A stretch of 64,000 nucleotides of DNA from Thermoanaerobacterium xylanolyticum LX-11 (GCF_000189775.2 NC_015555.1:268501-332500), one strand, 5' to 3'; positions 42,963 through 53,242 are shown, counted from the first letter of the stretch. Numbers and translations are program-made. Notes: generated from the letters alone by a model not told the origin.

Positions 42963-42991
42963 TTAAAATTTTACTACTATTATGCTATAAT
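42963..42991 (+). promoter_or_regulatory. ptsI promoter
   Basis: TTAAAA (42963-42968), a 17-bp spacer and TATAAT (42986-42991), 31 bp before the start codon. Confidence 0.5.
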
Positions 42992-43022
42992 ATCTATTAA
43001 AGTCAAATGAGGAGGAAAAAAG

Positions 43023-44750
43023 ATGTTAAAAGGCGTTGCGGCTTCACCGGGTATTGCAATAGGCAAGGTTTTTTTGTACACGAAGAAATTTGCTGAAATC
43101 AATACACAAAATATCGATGAATCAATGGTAAAAGATGAAATAGCAAAATTTGAAAATGCGATTGAATTGACAAAAGCTCAATTGGAAAAGATCAAGGAAA
43201 AGACGGAAAGGGAGTTTGGAAAAGACAAGGCTGAGATTTTTGAAGCACATCTTATGCTGGCAAACGACCCAGAGCTTTATGATTCTGTTGTAAATATGAT
43301 AAAAATTGACTATGTTACGGCTGACAATGCAGTGAATCACGTCATTGAACAGCATGCATCTGTGATGGAATCACTTGATGACAAGTATTTAAAAGAAAGA
43401 GCGGTTGACTTAAGAGATGTTGGGCATAGGATAATAAATAATATACACGGTATAGTGGATGTAAATTTGTCAGAGCTTGATGAAGATGTGATAATAATTG
43501 CCAAAGATTTAACACCATCTGACACGGCTACAATGAGAAAAGAAAAAGTCTTAGGATTTGCTACAGATGTAGGTGGTAGGACTTCCCACACTGCTATTAT
43601 GGCACGATCATTAGAAATTCCAGCAGTAGTTGGCACAGGAAATGTCACTAAGCAAGTTTCTGATGGTGATATCGCCATTGTAGATGGAAACGAAGGAGTA
43701 GTAATTGTAAATCCCACTGAAGATGTCCTCAAGGAATATGAAGAAAAGCGCGATAAATACAAAATTAGAGTTGAAAAGCTAAAAGAGTTAAAAGATTTGC
43801 CTGCAGTTACGACAGACGGAAAGCAATCGATGCTGGCGGCAAATATCGGCACTCCTAATGACGTAGAAGGTGCTTTGAAAAACGGTGCTGAGGGGATAGG
43901 ACTCTTTAGAACAGAATTTTTGTACATGAATAGGAATGATTTTCCTACAGAAGAAGAACAATTTGAAGCATATAAATACGTTGCAGAGAAGATGAATGGC
44001 AAACCAGTCACCATAAGGACATTAGATATTGGCGGTGATAAGAAGCTACCATATCTAAATATGCCGGACGAGATGAATCCATTTTTGGGTTACAGAGCCA
44101 TAAGGCTTTGTCTTGACGAAAGAGAGATGTTTAAAACACAGCTTAGAGCTTTGCTTAGAGCCAGTGCATTTGGAAATATATTGATAATGTATCCGATGAT
44201 TTCTTCGGTAGTTGAAGTAAGAAAGGCAAATGAGATCTTAAACGAAGTTAAAGAAGAACTGGATCAAAAGGGCATAAAATATGATAAAAACATAAAAGTT
44301 GGCATAATGGTAGAAATACCATCTGCTGCAGTGACTGCGGATCTTCTCGCAAAAGAAGTAGACTTCTTTAGCATCGGAACTAACGATTTGTGCCAATACA
44401 CGCTTGCTGTTGATAGGATGAATGAGAGGATAAAGGATTACTATAAGCCGTTTAATCCTGCTATATTAAGGCTTATTAAGAATGTCATAGATGCATCACA
44501 CAAAGAAGGCATATTCACAGCTATGTGCGGTGAAATGGCGGGAGATCCTCTTACAACGGTTATTCTTTTAGGATTAGGCTTGGATGAATTTTCAATGAGT
44601 GCAAGTTCAATACCGAATATAAAGAATATCATAAGAAATGTTTCTTATGAAAAAGCTAAAGAGTTTACGGAAATTGTATTAAACATGTCAACACCTGATG
44701 ATATAGAAGAAGCAGCAAAAAAAATTTTATATGAAATAATTGGCGAATAA
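43023..44750 (+). CDS. ptsI: PTS enzyme I
   Basis: Enzyme I takes phosphate from phosphoenolpyruvate and passes it to HPr, driving all PTS sugars. The 575-aa protein shows the phosphohistidine region GGRTSHTAIMARS with His189, the same number as in E. coli. It also has the PEP-binding barrel with GIGLFRTEFLYM, and the active-site Cys near the end (FTAMCGEMAGD). GGAGG precedes ATG 43023. HPr (ptsH) is not in the window. Its own promoter and terminator make it a single-gene unit beside the fructose-family PTS operon. Confidence 0.96.
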   Translation: MLKGVAASPGIAIGKVFLYTKKFAEINTQNIDESMVKDEIAKFENAIELTKAQLEKIKEKTEREFGKDKAEIFEAHLMLANDPELYDSVVNMIKIDYVTADNAVNHVIEQHASVMESLDDKYLKERAVDLRDVGHRIINNIHGIVDVNLSELDEDVIIIAKDLTPSDTATMRKEKVLGFATDVGGRTSHTAIMARSLEIPAVVGTGNVTKQVSDGDIAIVDGNEGVVIVNPTEDVLKEYEEKRDKYKIRVEKLKELKDLPAVTTDGKQSMLAANIGTPNDVEGALKNGAEGIGLFRTEFLYMNRNDFPTEEEQFEAYKYVAEKMNGKPVTIRTLDIGGDKKLPYLNMPDEMNPFLGYRAIRLCLDEREMFKTQLRALLRASAFGNILIMYPMISSVVEVRKANEILNEVKEELDQKGIKYDKNIKVGIMVEIPSAAVTADLLAKEVDFFSIGTNDLCQYTLAVDRMNERIKDYYKPFNPAILRLIKNVIDASHKEGIFTAMCGEMAGDPLTTVILLGLGLDEFSMSASSIPNIKNIIRNVSYEKAKEFTEIVLNMSTPDDIEEAAKKILYEIIGE

Positions 44751-44780
44751 AAAACCTCCGGGCATACCGGAGGTTTTTTA
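44748..44780 (+). terminator. ptsI terminator
   Basis: A perfect stem with AACCTCCGG/CCGGAGGTT at its core and a 5-nt loop is followed by T6. It is symmetrical, so it would work on both strands. Confidence 0.85.
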
Positions 44781-44859
44781 AAAAAATTTCAAATTAAAAA
44801 AGGAAATTTAAAATCAGTATAGAATAATAATATTAAAGCAATAAGATAGGGGGATATAT

Positions 44860-46896
44860 ATGAAAGATTATAAAACGCAACAAATAAGAAATGTTGGATT
44901 AGTTTCACATGGAGGAGCTGGAAAAACTACGCTTACAGAAGCACTACTATACAATGCAAAAGCCATAGATAGGATTGGGCGCGTAGAAGACGGAACAACT
45001 GTATCTGATTACGATCCTGAGGAAATTTCAAGGCAAATCTCTATATCCACATCTGTAATTCCGATTGAGTGGAAAGACTGCAAAATAAACGTGCTTGATA
45101 CACCTGGATACTTTGATTTTTTTGGCGAAGTAATCAGTGGATTGAAGGCTACCGATAGTGCTGTACTGGTTGTTTGTGCTGCATCAGGGGTTGAAGTTGG
45201 CACTGAAAAATCATTTCAAATGTTAGAGGCTGAAAAGCTTCCTACTGTGGTTTTTATAAACAAGATGGATAGAGAAAATGCAGACTTTTATAAGACACTT
45301 GATCAGTTGAGAAATAAGTTTGGCAATAAAGTTGTGCCTATGACATTGCCTATTGGCAGTGAACACAGTTTTACTGGATATGTAGACCTTATTACGAATA
45401 AAGCATACGTTTACACCCAGAAGGAGGTTCAAGAGACAGACATTCCTGCTGAGATGGAAGAAAGTGCATCGCAATATAGAGAGGAGCTTATAGAAGACAT
45501 TGCTGAAAATGATGAAGCCTTGATGGAAAAGTTTTTTGCGGGAGAAGAGCTTTCTAAAGACGAATTGCTTAAAGGTTTAAAGGAAGGTGTGAAAAGTAGG
45601 GACATTTTCCCTGTAGTTTGTGGGTCAAGCTTAAAAAATATCGGTATAGATGCATTGTTAAATATTATGACAGATGTTTTGCCATCGCCTATTGAGGCCA
45701 ACAAATTTAAGGCTGTGGCAGATGAAAATAAACCTTATTCAGCTTTTGTATTTAAGACGATAGCGGATCCTTTTGTAGGGAAATTATCTATATTTAGAGT
45801 AGTTTCTGGAACTGTATCTTCTGACTCCACTGTGTATAATGGTACAAAGAAGGCAAATGAAAAGATTGGACAGTTGTATGTATTAAGAGGAAAAAAGCAG
45901 ATCCCCGTTTCAAAATTGGTTGCTGGTGATATAGGAGCATGTTCAAAATTGCAATTTACAATGACAGGCGATACACTTTGTGATCAGACAAATCAAATAG
46001 AATATGGCCCCATTGTATTTCCTGAGCCCACATTGGCTTTGGCAATCGAGCCTAAAGCAAAAGGCGATGAAGACAAGATAAGCAATGGACTTCAGAGGCT
46101 TCAAGAGGAAGATCAGACGTTTAAAGTCGAGAAAAATGTCGAAACAGGGCAAGTTATAGTATATGGCATGGGTGAGCAGCATATAGAAGTCATATCCAAG
46201 AAACTTCAAAGCAAATTTGGCGTAGAGTGTGTTCTTACAGAGCCTATAATACCTTACAGAGAGACGATAAAAGGCAAATCAAAAGTAGAAGGCAAGCACA
46301 AAAAGCAGACTGGTGGACATGGGCAATACGGCCATGTATGGATAGAATTTGAACCGTACAAAGAAGGAGAGTTTAAATTTGAAGATAAGATATTTGGTGG
46401 AGCGGTGCCAAAGCAGTACATTCCTGCGGTTGAGAAAGGACTTAGAGAATGCATAAAAGAAGGCGTGCTTGCTAAGTACCCTGTTGTGAATATAAAAGCG
46501 ACACTTTTGGATGGCTCTTTTCACCCTGTAGATTCATCTGAGATGGCGTTTAAAGTTGCTGCATCTATAGCTTTTAAGAAAGGCATGGAAGAGGCAAATC
46601 CTGTTTTGTTAGAGCCTATAATGCACGTAGAAGTAACGGTACCTGAAGAGTATATGGGGGATGTGATTGGAGACCTAAACAAAAGGAGAGGGCGCATATT
46701 AGGGATGGAGTCAAAGGGAGATATGGAGGTGGTGACTGCTGAAGTTCCTCAGGCTGAAATGGCTAAATACGCTACAGATTTAAGGTCATTGACACAGGCA
46801 AGAGGAGAATTCAAGATGTCGTTTGCAAGGTATGAGGAGGCACCACCTGCTGTTGCAGAAAAAGTCATAGAGGCGAGAAAGAAATCTCAAGAGTAA
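44860..46896 (+). CDS. EF-G-like GTPase (FusA paralogue)
   Basis: The 678-aa protein has the domain order of elongation factor G. GTPase motifs are SHGGAGKTTLTE (G1), LDTPGYFDF (G3) and INKMDRENADF (G4), and the C-terminal half has KKQTGGHGQYGHVWIEFEP in pieces. EF-G itself usually has GHIDAGKTT at G1 and lies in the str operon with rpsL-rpsG-tuf. This variant belongs to the EF-G II / FusA2-like group common in Clostridia and Thermotogae, with a role in translocation or ribosome recycling not well defined. It stands alone between ptsI and malic enzyme with its own terminator. Confidence 0.85.
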   Translation: MKDYKTQQIRNVGLVSHGGAGKTTLTEALLYNAKAIDRIGRVEDGTTVSDYDPEEISRQISISTSVIPIEWKDCKINVLDTPGYFDFFGEVISGLKATDSAVLVVCAASGVEVGTEKSFQMLEAEKLPTVVFINKMDRENADFYKTLDQLRNKFGNKVVPMTLPIGSEHSFTGYVDLITNKAYVYTQKEVQETDIPAEMEESASQYREELIEDIAENDEALMEKFFAGEELSKDELLKGLKEGVKSRDIFPVVCGSSLKNIGIDALLNIMTDVLPSPIEANKFKAVADENKPYSAFVFKTIADPFVGKLSIFRVVSGTVSSDSTVYNGTKKANEKIGQLYVLRGKKQIPVSKLVAGDIGACSKLQFTMTGDTLCDQTNQIEYGPIVFPEPTLALAIEPKAKGDEDKISNGLQRLQEEDQTFKVEKNVETGQVIVYGMGEQHIEVISKKLQSKFGVECVLTEPIIPYRETIKGKSKVEGKHKKQTGGHGQYGHVWIEFEPYKEGEFKFEDKIFGGAVPKQYIPAVEKGLRECIKEGVLAKYPVVNIKATLLDGSFHPVDSSEMAFKVAASIAFKKGMEEANPVLLEPIMHVEVTVPEEYMGDVIGDLNKRRGRILGMESKGDMEVVTAEVPQAEMAKYATDLRSLTQARGEFKMSFARYEEAPPAVAEKVIEARKKSQE

Positions 46897-46905
46897 TTTC
46901 AAATT

Positions 46906-46954
46906 GGGCTGTTGCACAACCGACTAAATAGGTCATAGTGCATCAGTCTTTTTT
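46906..46954 (+). terminator. Terminator of the EF-G-like gene
   Basis: GGCTGTTGCAC pairs with GTGCATCAGTC (one mismatch, one G-U) around a 20-nt loop and is followed by T6. Confidence 0.65.
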
Positions 46955-47093
46955 ATAAGCAAAAACAAAATAGCGGGTTTCTAAATAATATCGATTGTAC
47001 TTTTTAGTGATTTATCAATCTAAAGCAATAGATATTTGCAAGATTATGATATATAATATTCTTAATATACTGTATACTTTAAGGAGGGTAACA

Positions 47094-48311
47094 ATGGATT
47101 TAAGGGAAGAAGCATTAAAATTACATAAAGAAAATAGGGGGAAAATCAGCATTTTAAGCAAAGTGCCAGTCAATGATTCAAAAGATTTGTCGCTGGCTTA
47201 CACACCAGGTGTTGCAGAACCATGCAAAGAGATACAAAAAAATCCTGATGTTGCTTATGAATACACAAACAAGGGTAACTTTGTAGCGGTTGTCACTGAT
47301 GGCAGTGCCGTTTTAGGGCTTGGCGATATTGGCGCTATGGCTGGAATGCCTGTAATGGAAGGAAAAGCGGTATTGTTTAAGGAATTTGGAGGAATTGATG
47401 CATTTCCAATTTGTATTGCTACAAAAGATGTTGATAAAATCGTTGAGACGGTTGTAAACATAGCTCCTACTTTTGGAGGCATAAATCTTGAAGATATATC
47501 TGCTCCAAGATGCTTTGAGATAGAAGAAAGATTAAAAGAAGCTTTGAATATACCTGTTTTTCACGACGATCAACATGGGACAGCGGTTGTTGTTTTTGCT
47601 GGATTGATAAATGCTTTAAAAATTGCAGGTAAAAGCTTGAATAGTATCAAAGTTGTCATAAATGGCGCTGGTGCAGCAGGCATTGCAATAGCGAAGTTAC
47701 TTATCAATGCTGGAGTTGGAGACGTTGTGTTATGTGATAGAAAAGGCATCATTTACGATGGTAGAAATGATACAGATGTATCAAAAATATCAATTGCTAA
47801 GATTACGAATAAAGATAAGATAAAGGGAACGTTGGCTGATGCCTTGATTGGTGCGGATGTTTTTATAGGTGTATCCGCTCCTAATGTGCTTTCAAAAGAC
47901 ATGGTAAAATCCATGAACAAAAATTCGATTGTATTTGCATTGGCAAATCCAATTCCTGAAATATATCCTGAGGAGGCGAGAGAGGGCGGAGCACTTGTAA
48001 TCGGAACTGGAAGATCTGATTTTCCAAATCAGATAAACAATGTGTTGGCTTTTCCAGGCATATTTAGAGGTGCCCTTGATGTTAGAGCTTCTGAGATAAA
48101 TGAGGAAATGAAGATTCAAGCAGCATATGCAATTGCTGGATTGGTTTCTGATGATGAATTAAATGAAGATTACATAATACCAAAAGCATTTGATAAAAGA
48201 GTAGCTAAGGCGGTTGCATTGAGTGTTGTAAAAGCTGCTATAGATACAAATGTCGCCAGTTGCGATGTGGATATAAAAGAGATAGAGTCAAAATTGAATA
48301 AAATTTTATAG
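47094..48311 (+). CDS. Malic enzyme, NAD(P)-dependent
   Basis: The enzyme oxidatively decarboxylates malate to pyruvate, giving NAD(P)H and CO2. The 405-aa short bacterial form shows LAYTPGVAEPCKEI, VVTDGSAVLGLGDIG, a metal-binding region HDDQHGTA, and the nucleotide loop NGAGAAGIAIA, then ANPIPEI. Cofactor preference cannot be called safely. ATG 47094 follows AAGGAGGG; the 33 extra codons of the open frame are leader. In Thermoanaerobacterium, malic enzyme is a route to NADPH or pyruvate. It has no operon partner here, and a terminator-like hairpin follows. Confidence 0.93.
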   Translation: MDLREEALKLHKENRGKISILSKVPVNDSKDLSLAYTPGVAEPCKEIQKNPDVAYEYTNKGNFVAVVTDGSAVLGLGDIGAMAGMPVMEGKAVLFKEFGGIDAFPICIATKDVDKIVETVVNIAPTFGGINLEDISAPRCFEIEERLKEALNIPVFHDDQHGTAVVVFAGLINALKIAGKSLNSIKVVINGAGAAGIAIAKLLINAGVGDVVLCDRKGIIYDGRNDTDVSKISIAKITNKDKIKGTLADALIGADVFIGVSAPNVLSKDMVKSMNKNSIVFALANPIPEIYPEEAREGGALVIGTGRSDFPNQINNVLAFPGIFRGALDVRASEINEEMKIQAAYAIAGLVSDDELNEDYIIPKAFDKRVAKAVALSVVKAAIDTNVASCDVDIKEIESKLNKIL

Positions 48312-48317
48312 TATGAA

Positions 48318-48347
48318 TTGACCTCCTTTGAAAAAAATAAATATAAA
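48318..48347 (+). promoter_or_regulatory. Candidate promoter inside the malic enzyme terminator hairpin
   Basis: TTGACC (48318-48323), an 18-bp spacer and TATAAA (48342-48347) would start transcription near 48354. The resulting RNA lacks the 5' arm of the hairpin. Confidence 0.4.
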
Positions 48348-48361
48348 TTAAAAAAGGAGGT
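48321..48361 (+). terminator. Malic enzyme terminator that contains the next gene's ribosome binding site
   Basis: ACCTCCTTT (48321-48329) pairs with AAAGGAGGT (48353-48361) and is followed by T6 and the ATG of the small gene. The 3' arm is also that gene's Shine-Dalgarno sequence. Confidence 0.6.
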
Positions 48362-48367
48362 TTTTTT

Positions 48368-48568
48368 ATGCCACTACATCACAGACTTTCTAATATTTAT
48401 TATGGCAATAATGATTTTATAAACATAGATGACGATATTGTAAAGATGTTAAGCGCGTATGGAAAATCTAATATTAAGAGAAAAGGCCATGAGTTTATAG
48501 ATGAGTACAATGACTTTTACAGTGATTGTGATTTTTATTTTAGCGAAAATAAAAGTTATGATGAGTAA
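48368..48568 (+). CDS. Small hypothetical acidic protein
   Basis: The 66-aa protein is rich in Asp, Asn and Tyr (begins MPLHHRLSNIYYGNNDF). I do not recognise a family or domain. The strong AAAGGAGG at the right distance from ATG 48368 supports translation. Its expression may depend on whether the transcript comes from upstream (ribosome binding site folded away) or from the local promoter (free). Confidence 0.6.
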   Translation: MPLHHRLSNIYYGNNDFINIDDDIVKMLSAYGKSNIKRKGHEFIDEYNDFYSDCDFYFSENKSYDE

Positions 48569-48646
48569 AAATTAATAAATATTTGAAATATACGTTTAAT
48601 CTGCTTTAAATGACGCTTAAATGGAAAAATATAAATTAAATGGCTG

Positions 48647-48674
48647 TTGACTGTATAGAAAAGAGGAATAAAAT
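48647..48674 (+). promoter_or_regulatory. ctsR operon promoter
   Basis: TTGACT (48647-48652), a 16-bp spacer and TAAAAT (48669-48674). Confidence 0.6.
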
Positions 48675-48684
48675 AGTAAGTGAA

Positions 48685-48701
48685 AGTCAAAGAAAGTCAA
48701 A
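48685..48701 (+). promoter_or_regulatory. CtsR operator
   Basis: AGTCAAA-GAA-AGTCAAA is a perfect CtsR heptad direct repeat (RGTCAAANANRGTCAAA). It lies just after the predicted transcription start, so CtsR represses its own operon including clpC until heat stress. Confidence 0.9.
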
Positions 48702-48720
48702 GTAAGAAAGAGGTGATGGG

Positions 48721-49194
48721 ATGGCGAGGCTGAGCGATTTAATAGAAGATTTTATAAAAAGCTTGATAGAAGAAGCTGATGAAGAATATATTGAGATAAA
48801 GAGAAATGAACTGGCTAATATTTTCAATTGCGCCCCATCACAGATAAACTATGTACTTGAGACGAGATTTAACTTATCAAATGGATATATCATTGAAAGC
48901 AGGCGTGGTGGTGGCGGATACATTAAAATAATCAAAAGACCTGTTTCTAAGGATTGGATGGCAAAATTGATTTCAGATATAGGTGACAACATAACAGAAA
49001 GCAAAGGCAGGCTTTACATCGATACTTTATTAGAACATGATTTGATAACCGAAAGGGAAGCTGCATTGATGAAATCTGTGCTTAACGATAAGATTTTACC
49101 TGTTGCACAGTACGAAAAGCCTATTTTAAGGGCAATACTTTTAAAGGTGATGTTAGCAGAACTTTCAAATAATTTGATAAAAAGGAGTGATTGA
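48721..49194 (+). CDS. ctsR: CtsR, class III heat-shock repressor
   Basis: CtsR binds heptad repeats and represses clp genes. Heat or McsB-dependent phosphorylation lifts repression. The 157-aa protein has the winged HTH with FNCAPSQINYVLETRF and the wing glycine loop ESRRGGGGYIKI, whose glycines act as a thermosensor in relatives. A perfect operator lies 20 bp upstream of the ATG. The order ctsR-mcsA-mcsB-clpC is that of B. subtilis. Confidence 0.95.
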   Translation: MARLSDLIEDFIKSLIEEADEEYIEIKRNELANIFNCAPSQINYVLETRFNLSNGYIIESRRGGGGYIKIIKRPVSKDWMAKLISDIGDNITESKGRLYIDTLLEHDLITEREAALMKSVLNDKILPVAQYEKPILRAILLKVMLAELSNNLIKRSD

Positions 49195-49195
49195 A

Positions 49196-49723
49196 ATGTT
49201 GTGCGATAAATGCAAAGAAAGACCAGCGACAGTCCATTATACTCAAATAATAAACGGTGTCAAGACTGAAATGAACTTGTGTGAGCAATGTGCACAAGAA
49301 GAAGGACTTTTAAACAGCGAGACATTTTCACCGTTTGTGAATTTTACACCATTTTCTGTGCAGGATTTGTTAGCAGGGTTAATGAATTTTCTTCCAAATA
49401 CAGGAAATACTTATGTAGAAGAGCAATTAAAGTGCAGCAATTGCGGCATGACATACGACAGATTTAAAGAAACAGGCAGGCTTGGATGCAGTAGATGCTA
49501 TGATTCATTTTCAGATGAATTAAATCCGCTTATAAGGAGAATTCATGGAAGCACTGGACATAGAGGTAAGATTCCAAGAAAGACTGGTGGAGCATTAAGG
49601 GCAAAGAGAGAAATAGAGGAGCTTAAAGCGAAACTGGACAAAGCAGTAAAAGAGGAAGCATTTGAGGAAGCTGCAAAATTGAGAGATAAAATCAGAGAAT
49701 TGGAGAAAAAGTATGGAAAGTAG
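49196..49723 (+). CDS. mcsA: McsA, zinc-finger activator of McsB
   Basis: The 175-aa protein has two N-terminal zinc-binding CxxC pairs (CDKCKERPA, CEQCAQEEG) and another two in the middle (CSNCG, CSRCYDSF). It ends with a UVR-type helix pair (LDKAVKEEAFEEAAKLRDKIRELE in pieces) like the one in ClpC. McsA activates the arginine kinase McsB. The gene starts one base after the ctsR stop, behind AAAGGAG. Confidence 0.93.
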   Translation: MLCDKCKERPATVHYTQIINGVKTEMNLCEQCAQEEGLLNSETFSPFVNFTPFSVQDLLAGLMNFLPNTGNTYVEEQLKCSNCGMTYDRFKETGRLGCSRCYDSFSDELNPLIRRIHGSTGHRGKIPRKTGGALRAKREIEELKAKLDKAVKEEAFEEAAKLRDKIRELEKKYGK

Positions 49724-49732
49724 GTGATGCTG

Positions 49733-50740
49733 ATGTTTGACCATGACAATGATGTTGTGATTTCCAGCAGAATTAGACTTGCCAGAAATTTAAGCGATAT
49801 TCCATTTCCGTCTGTCATGACGGAAAGTGAGGCAGAAAAAGTTAAAGAATCAGTGAAAAAGGCCATATTTGACAGTAAGACGATACTCTCAACGCAGTTT
49901 TTAGAGTACGACATGAAAAAAATAACTCCTCTTGAGAGGCAATCCCTTGTTGAAAGACATTTGATAAGCCCTGATCTTGCCCAAAATACTAAAAACGGCA
50001 GTGCTCTTATAAAGAACGACGGCACTGTAAGCATATTGATAAATGAAGAGGATCATTTAAGGATTCAGACTATATTTAATGGGCTTAATTTAAAAGAAGC
50101 TTGGGATCTGGCAGACAAGATTGATGATTTGATTGAGGAAAACATAAGCTATGCTTTTGACGAAAAGTTAGGTTATCTTACGGCATGTCCTACAAATGTA
50201 GGAACAGGTATAAGAGCGTCTGTGATGGTACATCTGCCGGCACTTACTATAACTGGACAGATAGGCAATGTTCTAAACTCCGTATCTAAAATCGGAATAG
50301 CAGTAAGAGGCATGTATGGTGAGGGGACTCAATCGTTAGGCGATATTTACCAGATATCAAATCAAGTTACATTAGGTCAAAGTGAAATAGACATAATAGA
50401 AAACCTTGAAGGCATTGTAAAGCAGATTATATCCAATGAGAGAAAATCAAGAGAGGATCTTTACAAGAAGAGAAAAGTGCAGATTGAAGACAGAATAGGT
50501 AGATCATACGGTCTTTTGACAAATGCAAAGGTAATGTCTACTCAAGAATTCATGAAGCTTATTTCAGACGTTAGATTAGGTGCTGTTTTAAACATTGTAA
50601 ATTTGGACATTCAAAAGATAGATGAGATAACAACACATATTCAGCCTGGAAACCTACAAAAAATAATAGGGAAACAGTTAGAGCCATATGAAAGGGATAT
50701 TAAGAGGGCTGAGTATGTATCAAAATTGATTAAAGGATAA
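49733..50740 (+). CDS. mcsB: McsB, protein arginine kinase
   Basis: McsB phosphorylates arginines, marking proteins for ClpCP degradation and inactivating CtsR. The roughly 335-aa protein is related to creatine/arginine phosphagen kinases. Motifs are the nucleotide-binding SSRIRLARN and [18 protein letters not shown], with the family's conserved Cys. Start choice is open among GTG 49724, ATG 49727 and ATG 49733; the last has the best spacing to AGGTG. It overlaps or abuts mcsA and is followed after 19 bases by clpC. Confidence 0.93.
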   Translation: MFDHDNDVVISSRIRLARNLSDIPFPSVMTESEAEKVKESVKKAIFDSKTILSTQFLEYDMKKITPLERQSLVERHLISPDLAQNTKNGSALIKNDGTVSILINEEDHLRIQTIFNGLNLKEAWDLADKIDDLIEENISYAFDEKLGYLTACPTNVGTGIRASVMVHLPALTITGQIGNVLNSVSKIGIAVRGMYGEGTQSLGDIYQISNQVTLGQSEIDIIENLEGIVKQIISNERKSREDLYKKRKVQIEDRIGRSYGLLTNAKVMSTQEFMKLISDVRLGAVLNIVNLDIQKIDEITTHIQPGNLQKIIGKQLEPYERDIKRAEYVSKLIKG

Positions 50741-50759
50741 AAATTTAGGAGGTGTTTTT

Positions 50760-53192
50760 ATGGCAATGTTTGGCAGATTTTCGGAAAAAGCACAAAAAGT
50801 GCTTTATCAAGCACAGGAGGAAGCTCGCTCACTTTACCACAATTACGTGGGAACGGAGCATATCCTTTTAGGACTTATTAAAGAAGAAGATGGAATAGCA
50901 TCGCGGGTTTTAAAAAGCCTTGGTGTCACTTACGAAGATATAAGAGCAAAGGTAGAATCACTTATTGGAATGGGAAATGTGCCTGGCGATGTGGTAGGAT
51001 ATACGCCAAGAGCAAAGAGGGTTTTAGAGCTTAGCTTTGCTGAGGCCAGAAGGTTTAATACAAATTACATCGGAACAGAGCACATCTTATTGGGACTTAT
51101 TAGAGAAGGTGAAGGCGTAGCAGTAAGGATTTTGATGGAGTTAGGTGTAGACTTCAACAGAGTCAGAGAAGAAATAGTAAAGATGGTAAGCGAAGAACCT
51201 TCTGGCACTACAAATAAAGCGCAAAGAGCTAAGAATACAAATACACCTAACTTGAATCAGTTTGGAAGAGATCTTACAGAACTTGCAAGGGAAGGAAAGC
51301 TTGATCCTGTCATTGGACGCGAAAAGGAGATAGAAAGAGTAATACAGATTTTAAGCAGAAGGACTAAAAACAATCCATGCCTTATTGGCGAACCTGGGGT
51401 CGGTAAGACTGCAATCGCCGAAGGATTGGCAGAGGCCATCGAAAGTGGTACTATACCGGAGATTTTAAAGGGCAAACGGGTTGTAACATTAGATATGGCT
51501 TCAATGGTTGCAGGCACAAAGTATAGAGGAGAATTTGAGGATAGGCTGAAAAATGTATTGAATGAGGTCATCAAGGCAGGAAATGTCATACTTTTTATAG
51601 ATGAGCTTCACACTATAATAGGTGCTGGTGCGGCAGAAGGTGCCATAGACGCATCTAATATCTTAAAACCAGCCCTTGCGAGAGGAGAGATACAAGTCAT
51701 TGGTGCTACTACAATCGATGAATACAGAAAGTACATTGAAAAAGATCCTGCTCTCGAAAGGAGATTTCAACCTATAATGGTTGAAGAGCCTTCTGTTGAA
51801 GAAACGATAGAAATATTAAAAGGACTTAGGGACAAGTATGAAGCACATCACAGGATAAAGATTACTGATGAAGCGATTGAAGCAGCAGCAAAACTTTCAC
51901 ACAGGTATATAACAGATAGATTCCTTCCTGATAAGGCTATAGACCTTATAGATGAAGCTGCGTCGCGAGTCAGACTTAAGACAGTTACAGCACCGCCAGA
52001 GATAAAAGAATTGGAAGATAAATTAAATATGCTTAATAAAGATAAAGAAGAGGCTATAAGGACACAAGAGTACGAAAAAGCCGCTAAGATAAGAGATGAA
52101 GAACAAAAAGTTAAAGAGCAACTGGAAAACTTAAAATCAAAATGGCAGCAGAATTCATTAGTTAAAGAAAAAAGCGTTGGAGCTGAAGAAATTTCACAAA
52201 TTGTATCCCTTTGGACTGGCATTCCAACACAGAAGCTTGCACAAGAAGAATCTGAAAGGCTTTTGCATTTGGAAGAGATACTGCATAAACGCGTAATAGG
52301 ACAGGATGAAGCGGTGGACGCGGTGGCAAGAGCAATAAGGAGGGCAAGAGTTGGACTTAAGGATCCGAAAAGACCTATTGGATCGTTTATATTCTTAGGA
52401 CCTACAGGTGTCGGAAAGACAGAGCTTAGCAAAGCGTTAGCAGAAGCCATGTTTGGAGACGAATCAGCGATAGTCAGAATAGATATGTCTGAGTACATGG
52501 AAAAATTCTCTGTATCAAGGCTTATCGGTTCTCCTCCAGGATATGTTGGATATGAAGAAGGTGGAGAGCTTACAGAAAAAATAAGAAGAAAGCCATATTC
52601 TGTAATTTTGTTTGACGAAATTGAAAAAGCTCATCCAGATGTGTTTAATATATTGTTGCAAATATTGGATGATGGAAGGCTGACAGATTCAAAAGGCAGA
52701 ACGGTAGATTTCAAAAATACACTCATAATAATGACTTCCAATGTTGGAGCACAGCTTATTAAGAAGCAGACGACTTTAGGTTTTATGCCTGAAAGCAACG
52801 CAGAAAAAGAATCGTATGAAAAGATGAAGGAAAACATCTTAGAGGAGCTTAAAAAATCATTTAGGCCTGAATTTTTAAACAGGATTGATGATATCATTGT
52901 ATTCCGTCAACTGACGCAGGATGACATAAGGAAGATTACTGATTTGATGATCGCTGATTTGAATAAGAGGCTTAAAGATAACAACATAAGCCTTGAATTT
53001 ACAGATGATGCAAAAGAAGAACTTCTTAAAGAGGGCTATGATGTGACTTACGGTGCAAGGCCATTGAGAAGGGCTATACAGAAAGTTGTTGAAAGTGAGC
53101 TTTCTGAGCTTATGCTGAAAGGCGAAATAAAATCTGGAGATAAAGTGTTAGTTAAATTAAAAGACGGTAAATTTGATTTTACGAAAGTTTAA
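50760..53192 (+). CDS. clpC: ClpC, AAA+ unfoldase
   Basis: ClpC forms hexamers that unfold proteins, including arginine-phosphorylated ones, for the ClpP protease. The 810-aa protein has two N-terminal Clp repeats (1-145), a first AAA+ module with GEPGVGKT (210-217), a UVR/coiled-coil middle region (about 420-455) where MecA-type adaptors bind, and a second AAA+ module with GPTGVGKT (547-554). AGGAGGTG precedes the ATG. clpP is not in the window. It is the last gene of the CtsR operon, followed by a terminator. Confidence 0.96.
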   Translation: MAMFGRFSEKAQKVLYQAQEEARSLYHNYVGTEHILLGLIKEEDGIASRVLKSLGVTYEDIRAKVESLIGMGNVPGDVVGYTPRAKRVLELSFAEARRFNTNYIGTEHILLGLIREGEGVAVRILMELGVDFNRVREEIVKMVSEEPSGTTNKAQRAKNTNTPNLNQFGRDLTELAREGKLDPVIGREKEIERVIQILSRRTKNNPCLIGEPGVGKTAIAEGLAEAIESGTIPEILKGKRVVTLDMASMVAGTKYRGEFEDRLKNVLNEVIKAGNVILFIDELHTIIGAGAAEGAIDASNILKPALARGEIQVIGATTIDEYRKYIEKDPALERRFQPIMVEEPSVEETIEILKGLRDKYEAHHRIKITDEAIEAAAKLSHRYITDRFLPDKAIDLIDEAASRVRLKTVTAPPEIKELEDKLNMLNKDKEEAIRTQEYEKAAKIRDEEQKVKEQLENLKSKWQQNSLVKEKSVGAEEISQIVSLWTGIPTQKLAQEESERLLHLEEILHKRVIGQDEAVDAVARAIRRARVGLKDPKRPIGSFIFLGPTGVGKTELSKALAEAMFGDESAIVRIDMSEYMEKFSVSRLIGSPPGYVGYEEGGELTEKIRRKPYSVILFDEIEKAHPDVFNILLQILDDGRLTDSKGRTVDFKNTLIIMTSNVGAQLIKKQTTLGFMPESNAEKESYEKMKENILEELKKSFRPEFLNRIDDIIVFRQLTQDDIRKITDLMIADLNKRLKDNNISLEFTDDAKEELLKEGYDVTYGARPLRRAIQKVVESELSELMLKGEIKSGDKVLVKLKDGKFDFTKV

Positions 53193-53195
53193 GTA

Positions 53196-53235
53196 TAATT
53201 GGATACTCTCTTAAGTGAGGGTATCCAATTTTTAT
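53196..53235 (+). terminator. clpC operon terminator
   Basis: An AATTGGATAC arm pairs with GTATCCAATT, with a further CTC/GAG pairing inside, and is followed by TTTTATATTT. Confidence 0.8.
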
Positions 53236-53242
53236 ATTTCAA

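Noticed and set aside
46904..46954. GGGCTGTTGCA-like end that resembles termini of some insertion sequences
   Set aside because: No transposase, second end or target duplication is present, and the whole stretch is explained as a terminator hairpin with a T-run.
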